Source of the DNA: Kiritimatiellia bacterium
Lineage (GTDB): Bacteria; Verrucomicrobiota; Kiritimatiellia; RFP12; UBA1067
Length of the DNA stretch: 54,518 bases
NCBI GenBank assembly: GCA_017520845.1
Contig: JAFXEU010000072.1
Location: 1 to 54,518, forward strand
Direction of reading: 5' to 3'
A program made the translations under genes and the position numbers. Under the pieces are notes generated by a model, which saw nothing but the letters and a program-made list of their open reading frames with translations, did not search any database and was not told the origin of the DNA. This document shows positions 50,516-54,518 of the stretch, piece by piece. The stretch's first letter is position 1, and every line of letters starts with the position of its first letter.

Positions 50516-51425
50516 CGTTGTACCAGAGAAAGAGAAGCTGGATGGCAACAAGCGAGACGACGGCATACGGCCATGAAGCCTTAATAAAGAAAAAATGGAG
50601 CAAGAACACACACAGTTGACAATTTATGCGTGTAGCACGATGGAAACAAAAACGCGATACGGCGAAACGGAAAGAAACGGATAAAAATATTACACATCCC
50701 GCAAAAAGCAAAAACCAGGCGTTTAAAAAAGAAGAAAGTAGCGCCAACAAAACCGCCACAGCCGCCATAACATCGGAAATTGCCAACGAAAGCGTCGGAC
50801 AAAGCGTCTGAAGCGTCCGGACGCCTGCCGCGCGGTCGCCCTTCACGTCCTTGTAGTAGCTGTTGTGGCACATAAGAAAATGGACGGGCAAGATCCAGAC
50901 CGCGACAAATCCGAACTCGTCCGGTGTCGGACTGCGCTTCGCCGCACCGGCAATCGCGAAAAGCGCGCAGCACGAAATGGCGCAGGCGTAAACGAGGCAG
51001 TTCAGCACCGGAACGCGCTTCAAAAGCGAATATGCGATGTTCAGCGCCCCGCCGAGCGCGAGGAACGCAAGCGTCCACGGCGACATCAAATAGCCTACCA
51101 CGGCGATTGCGGCAAGACCCGCGGCGGAAACGGCAAACGCGGGCACCGGTTTCAATTCACCAGTTACCATCGGACGATGCGGCGCGTTGATCGCATCCTC
51201 CTTTCTGTCGCACCAGTCGCTGAATATCTGATTGAAACCCCATGCGAAGAATCCCATCGCAATAAGCGCCGCATCGCGAAGCGTCCATCCGGCAGGCTGC
51301 CATGTCGCATCTGCGCGGAATCCGAACCAATGCCAGTAAAAGAGTCCTGTCATCACGGTCGTCGCGGTGACGAATCCGTAATAGAGGCGCATTGAGCGCA
51401 GATAGTTGTAGATGAATTTCAGCAT
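50502..51425 (-). CDS. UbiA-family membrane prenyltransferase
   Basis: A 307-residue integral membrane protein with about eight to nine hydrophobic helices. Both Asp-rich motifs for prenyl diphosphate-Mg2+ are present: 'NQIFSDWCDRKEDAIN' (NxxxDxxxD) and 'YYKDVKGDRAAG' (DxxxD-type). The family transfers isoprenoid chains to aromatic, sugar or glycerol acceptors. There are no quinone or haem genes nearby. It overlaps the oxoamine synthase stop by 7 nt and the radical SAM start by 14 nt, so it belongs to the same pathway. The acceptor is unknown. Confidence 0.88.
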   Translation of the reverse strand: MLKFIYNYLRSMRLYYGFVTATTVMTGLFYWHWFGFRADATWQPAGWTLRDAALIAMGFFAWGFNQIFSDWCDRKEDAINAPHRPMVTGELKPVPAFAVSAAGLAAIAVVGYLMSPWTLAFLALGGALNIAYSLLKRVPVLNCLVYACAISCCALFAIAGAAKRSPTPDEFGFVAVWILPVHFLMCHNSYYKDVKGDRAAGVRTLQTLCPTLSLAISDVMAAVAVLLALLSSFLNAWFLLFAGCVIFLSVSFRFAVSRFCFHRATRINCQLCVFLLHFFFIKASWPYAVVSLVAIQLLFLWYNDEKE

Positions 51426-52603
51426 TTCAAGGCCTTTGCGATGACATCGGCAGCTTCTTCGACAAGAGCGGGCGTGTGCGACGCCATAAAACTCGTGCGG
51501 ATAAGCGAATGTCCCTCGGGGACGCCGGGCGGCACGAACGGATTGACGAAAACGCCGCCGTCGAACATCTTCTTAGCCGCCATGCACGTCTCCATCGTCC
51601 CACCGGTCGGAATGGAGAGTATCGGCGTAATGCCGTTTTTCGACGATTCTACGAGAGGAATACCGCGAGCTAAGAATGCGCTTCTTGCGAAATCCGAAAC
51701 GCCGCGTAGCCGCTCCGGGAGCTCTGGATGCGACCTTAGGTAACGCAATGCCGCAAGAGCCGTCGCTGCACTCGCAGGAGTAATTGCCGCAGAAAACACA
51801 AACGGTGAAGATGAATGACGCAAATAATCGATAACATCGCGTCGTCCGGCCGCAAAACCGCCGAGCGACGCAAGCGACTTTGAGAAAGTTCCCATTATGA
51901 TATCCACATCGTTGACAAGGCCAAAATGCGATGCAGTACCCCGGCCACCGTCACCGACAATTCCAAGAGCGTGCGCGTCATCGACCATAACGGCGGCGCC
52001 GTATTTCTTGGCGAGAGCGCAAATGGACGGGAGGTCGGCCAAATCACCGCAGATTGAAAAGACTCCGTCGACAACGATTAAACGCCCGGCTCCCTTTGGA
52101 ACGGCGGCAAGACGCTCTTCAAGGCCGACCATGTCATTATGACGATAACGGAGCATTTTACCGAAACTCATCTGCGCGGCACAATAAATGCTCGCATGAT
52201 CTTCTGAGTCGCAAACTATATAATCGCCGCGCCCGGCAATCGCGCTGATCACACCGAGATTAATCTGAAATCCCGTGCCGAACACGATAGCATCCTCTTT
52301 ACCGGTAAAAGAGGCCAATTCGCGTTCAAGCTCAACATGCAGGTCAAGATTGCCGTTTAAAAATCGCGACCCGGAACAGCCGGTTCCGTATTTTTCAATA
52401 GCTTTTATCGCAGACTCAACGACTTCAGGGCACGAAGTCAAACCCAAATAATTGTTTGAGCCAAGCATTATTCGGCGAGCGCCCTCCATTACGACTACAG
52501 CATCTTGCTTAGACTCCAACTGATGAAAATACGGATAAATCCCAGACGCTCGGGCATCATTAGCCCGAACATCTGCTTTCACTTTATTAAAAAGAGGATT
52601 CAT
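51419..52603 (-). CDS. Alpha-oxoamine synthase (serine palmitoyltransferase/KBL/BioF family)
   Basis: A 394-residue PLP enzyme that condenses an amino acid with an acyl-CoA or acyl-ACP. 'LGSNNYLGLTSCPEVVESA', 'YGTGCSGSRFLNGNLDLH', 'VDGVFSICGDLADLP', 'MVDDAHALGIVG' and 'GTFSKSLASLGGFAAG' (PLP Lys) are family signatures. Serine palmitoyltransferase, 2-amino-3-ketobutyrate ligase and BioF share these. With a lipid kinase and UbiA in the same operon and no biotin gene, a sphingolipid-type role is favoured but not proven. First gene of the operon; -10 box TATAAT ends 6 nt before the ATG, so the mRNA is leaderless. Confidence 0.87.
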   Translation of the reverse strand: MNPLFNKVKADVRANDARASGIYPYFHQLESKQDAVVVMEGARRIMLGSNNYLGLTSCPEVVESAIKAIEKYGTGCSGSRFLNGNLDLHVELERELASFTGKEDAIVFGTGFQINLGVISAIAGRGDYIVCDSEDHASIYCAAQMSFGKMLRYRHNDMVGLEERLAAVPKGAGRLIVVDGVFSICGDLADLPSICALAKKYGAAVMVDDAHALGIVGDGGRGTASHFGLVNDVDIIMGTFSKSLASLGGFAAGRRDVIDYLRHSSSPFVFSAAITPASAATALAALRYLRSHPELPERLRGVSDFARSAFLARGIPLVESSKNGITPILSIPTGGTMETCMAAKKMFDGGVFVNPFVPPGVPEGHSLIRTSFMASHTPALVEEAADVIAKALKC

Positions 52604-52609
52604 CCTTCA

Positions 52610-52618
52610 ATTATACCA
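52610..52618 (-). promoter_or_regulatory. Extended -10 promoter of the lipid operon, leaderless
   Basis: TGGTATAAT on the minus strand with only 6 nt between the box and the ATG at 52603. No -35 box. A GAAGG lies within those 6 nt but is too close to act as a ribosome-binding site. Confidence 0.55.
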
Positions 52619-52638
52619 TAATTCTCAAGGAAATTATC

Positions 52639-54518
52639 TTAACTCGTCTCTTCGTTGACCGTCATGCCGATTTCCGGAGCGGCATCGCCAAGAAGATCAC
52701 CTTGCGCAGGGACATTTCGCCAAACGACGGGGGTTAAATGGACATCGAGATTTTCATCCTTGATGACGATAAGCGAAACCGAATGCTTGATTTCACGTTT
52801 AACGCCGTCCTGATCGGGCGATGAGACAAAAAGCTGCAAGCCCAAATCATCGGCAAATGCCAAAAGCTGATCGCGCCGCGCCGCATCGATTCCGTAAAAC
52901 GCTTCATCAAAAAGAATCGGCGAAGTTTTTGGCATATCTACACCGTTACCGCCATGATAAAGAAATTCAGCAACCGTCAAGATGAGCAAATAATTCGGAA
53001 CCGCCTGCTCGCCGCCAGAACCCATACTCTTGACCTTGCGGTCGATGACACACCCTTCTTCGTTCTCTGTTAGAACCTTAAGTTCAAACCTGAACCACCT
53101 GCGGTAATCGAAAATCGGCGGAATCTCGTCTATTTCTGCATTAAGAATCTCCTCGCGGTGATAAGAAAGATACTCCCTAAGTTCATCCTTCTCATCTCCT
53201 GAATCAAGCGCGTATCCCTTTCGCACAAGCTCGACAAAATGTTCATATTCCGGCACCGGCGTTATTCCGAATTGATAGCGATTAACACCAAAACGACGCC
53301 CGGAAAGCTTACGCTGAATTCTACCCGTCAAATCGGTTATCCGCATGAGATCCATATAAAGATGCCGCATTACTTCACCCATGAAGATGCGCTCAAAAAC
53401 CTCCCTGTTCTTCTGATCGAGAATGCCGCGCAATTCATCAAGCCGATGAGTCTCATCCGCAAGAACATCTAAAAGCGAACTCCCGCGGCGATCCGTTATC
53501 CTGTTCGTCTCGCGCTCGAACGAAAATGCATACGGCTCGCCCTTCGGATCGCGGATGCACTGTTCTATCCGCGCCTCGACAGCGCCCGATTCCTTCGCCA
53601 AACGCTCACGCAGCTGCGCGAAATCAATAGCCGTTTCTTTGCATTCAGGGCACTCGGCATACGCAAACTCCGCCACATCCGTCCCTTCAGGAATTTGAGA
53701 CTCAAACTTAGCCTTGTAAACTTCAATTTGAGCGGAAAACGCTTTAAGTTTCTCTTCCTCTTTAACGCGAGCGTTCACAACACCATCCAATTTCCCGCGT
53801 TTATCTCCGATATCGCGGCTCTTCGCATCAGCTTCCGCTTCCCGTAAGCGCACAGCCTTTTCCGCCGCGGCAATGCGTTTTTCAAGCGTTCCGTCAATTC
53901 CCTGGGAGCGCATCTTAATGCGAATATCCTCGAGCTCTTCGTGATCGGCGTTCGCGTCGGCCCTGCGTTCTGACGCTGCCGCCATAGCCAATTGCATACG
54001 CTCTGTCGAGCGCTCCGCCGCCAAAGCCGCAAGGCGCATAGCCTCCGTCTCACTCTTCGCCGTTTCCTGGAGCGCATAAAAGATCTTTTCAAGTTTTTCC
54101 ATGCGCTCCAAAGATGCGTTAAGTGCCGCACATTTTTTGTTTGCGGCTTTTTCAACTTTTTCTGCCTCTGTAAGACGAACTTCCGCCGCGCGCTCAATGC
54201 GGGCCTGTTCAGCCTCGCGCGCCTTGCGTCCGATAAGACGCGGCTTCACAGACGGTGAAAGGCCTTCTCGTCCTCTAAAGAGCCACGTCTTCTGCGAAAG
54301 AAAATCACCGTCGGAAGGTCCGATTTTTCCCGCAAGGTGCTGCGCTAAGAGCTGAACCGCCTCAATATCCGATTCTTCAAACGAAATAAAAGCACCAAGC
54401 CACGGCGCAAGATCATTCACCGAAACATCGCTTGATGTTCCGCGAACGGCAACAGCAATCTCGCTGCCGTTTCGCCACACAATCTGCCTAACCTTGTCTA
54501 CCTCATCCGCGCGGGCGA
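52639..54518 (-). CDS. SMC-like ATPase of the Wadjet JetC/MksB type, C-terminal part
   Basis: The frame is open through the right edge, so only the last ~625 residues are present and Walker A lies outside. 'FLSQKTWLFRGREGLSP' and 'PRLIGRKARE' resemble the mid-protein segment of MksB/JetC. A long coiled coil (~70-270) leads to 'CPECKE', a possible zinc-binding turn. A helical region and 'FDYRRWFRFELKV' follow, then the signature 'KSMGSGGEQAVPNYLL' and Walker B 'PILFDEAFYGIDAARRDQL' with 'LGLQLFVSSPDQDG'. Such ATPases restrict plasmids (Wadjet) or organise chromosomes (MksB). No JetD nuclease follows downstream. JetA and JetB would lie beyond the edge. Confidence 0.8.
   Translation of the reverse strand, partial: ARADEVDKVRQIVWRNGSEIAVAVRGTSSDVSVNDLAPWLGAFISFEESDIEAVQLLAQHLAGKIGPSDGDFLSQKTWLFRGREGLSPSVKPRLIGRKAREAEQARIERAAEVRLTEAEKVEKAANKKCAALNASLERMEKLEKIFYALQETAKSETEAMRLAALAAERSTERMQLAMAAASERRADANADHEELEDIRIKMRSQGIDGTLEKRIAAAEKAVRLREAEADAKSRDIGDKRGKLDGVVNARVKEEEKLKAFSAQIEVYKAKFESQIPEGTDVAEFAYAECPECKETAIDFAQLRERLAKESGAVEARIEQCIRDPKGEPYAFSFERETNRITDRRGSSLLDVLADETHRLDELRGILDQKNREVFERIFMGEVMRHLYMDLMRITDLTGRIQRKLSGRRFGVNRYQFGITPVPEYEHFVELVRKGYALDSGDEKDELREYLSYHREEILNAEIDEIPPIFDYRRWFRFELKVLTENEEGCVIDRKVKSMGSGGEQAVPNYLLILTVAEFLYHGGNGVDMPKTSPILFDEAFYGIDAARRDQLLAFADDLGLQLFVSSPDQDGVKREIKHSVSLIVIKDENLDVHLTPVVWRNVPAQGDLLGDAAPEIGMTVNEETS

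Noticed and set aside
51419..52603. Assignment as biotin synthesis enzyme BioF
   Set aside because: No other bio gene is present and the operon is lipid-like; the family signatures alone cannot separate BioF, KBL and serine palmitoyltransferase, so no gene symbol is given.

Overview
This 54.5 kb window looks like chromosome of a strictly anaerobic, fermentative Gram-negative bacterium, most likely of the Planctomycetes-Verrucomicrobia-Chlamydiae group and plausibly a gut Kiritimatiellae-type member of Verrucomicrobiota. This is inference: no rRNA or tRNA gene is visible. It rests on a [FeFe]-hydrogenase maturase (HydF), an indolepyruvate:ferredoxin oxidoreductase subunit, Tat-exported sugar isomerase-like proteins, a giant secreted protein with glycine-rich modules, and a small basic protein of a kind I associate with this group. 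Almost every gene is on the minus strand; only rex and queC are on plus.

Layout, left to right. 1-0.5 kb: a cut-off REP-associated tyrosine transposase and its fold-back REP element. 0.5-6.8 kb: a 2083-residue secreted phosphatase-like/glycine-rich protein. 7-10.8 kb: smc-nusB. 10.85-11.96 kb: a gene-free stretch holding two inverted, convergent copies of an apparently undescribed structured RNA, supported by compensatory base-pair changes. 12-17.3 kb: a six-gene operon (GspC-like secreted protein, PlsC-type acyltransferase, zinc-ribbon protein, SNF2 helicase, SWIM protein, and a small ORF that may be the SWIM protein's split-off C-terminus). 17.4-18.8 kb: rex-queC. 18.7-26.7 kb: iorB and a NifU-like gene, groES-groEL, dnaK with a consensus sigma-54 promoter, and aroF-pheA-queE. 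26.9-34.3 kb: two Tat-exported TIM-barrel proteins, a small basic protein-prmA-proC-nadD operon, hydF-PHP phosphatase, and a PepSY protein. 34.4-35.3 kb: a sugar-nucleotide epimerase-like gene.

35.4-47.4 kb is an accessory (defence) island. It holds a control protein, a type III Mod, a second N6-adenine methyltransferase, a PD-(D/E)XK nuclease-like protein and a type III Res, mostly joined by 4-nt overlaps. Directly downstream is a second cassette: ASCH, AbiJ/HEPN-like, stand-alone RapZ C-terminal domain, and Schlafen/AlbA-type ATPase. 47.5-52.6 kb is a tightly overlapping five-gene operon (alpha-oxoamine synthase, UbiA prenyltransferase, radical SAM, lipid kinase, ThiL-like kinase) that looks like an uncharacterised membrane-lipid pathway. 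The right edge holds the C-terminal part of a Wadjet/MksB-type SMC ATPase.

Two themes recur. Promoters are mostly extended -10 elements (TG-N-TATAAT) with poor -35 boxes, and in four cases the element lies so close to the start codon that the mRNA should be leaderless or nearly so. Genes within operons are commonly coupled through ATGA or GTGA overlaps. Starts below were chosen on ribosome-binding sites, overlaps and promoter position, and often lie inside the longest reading frame.
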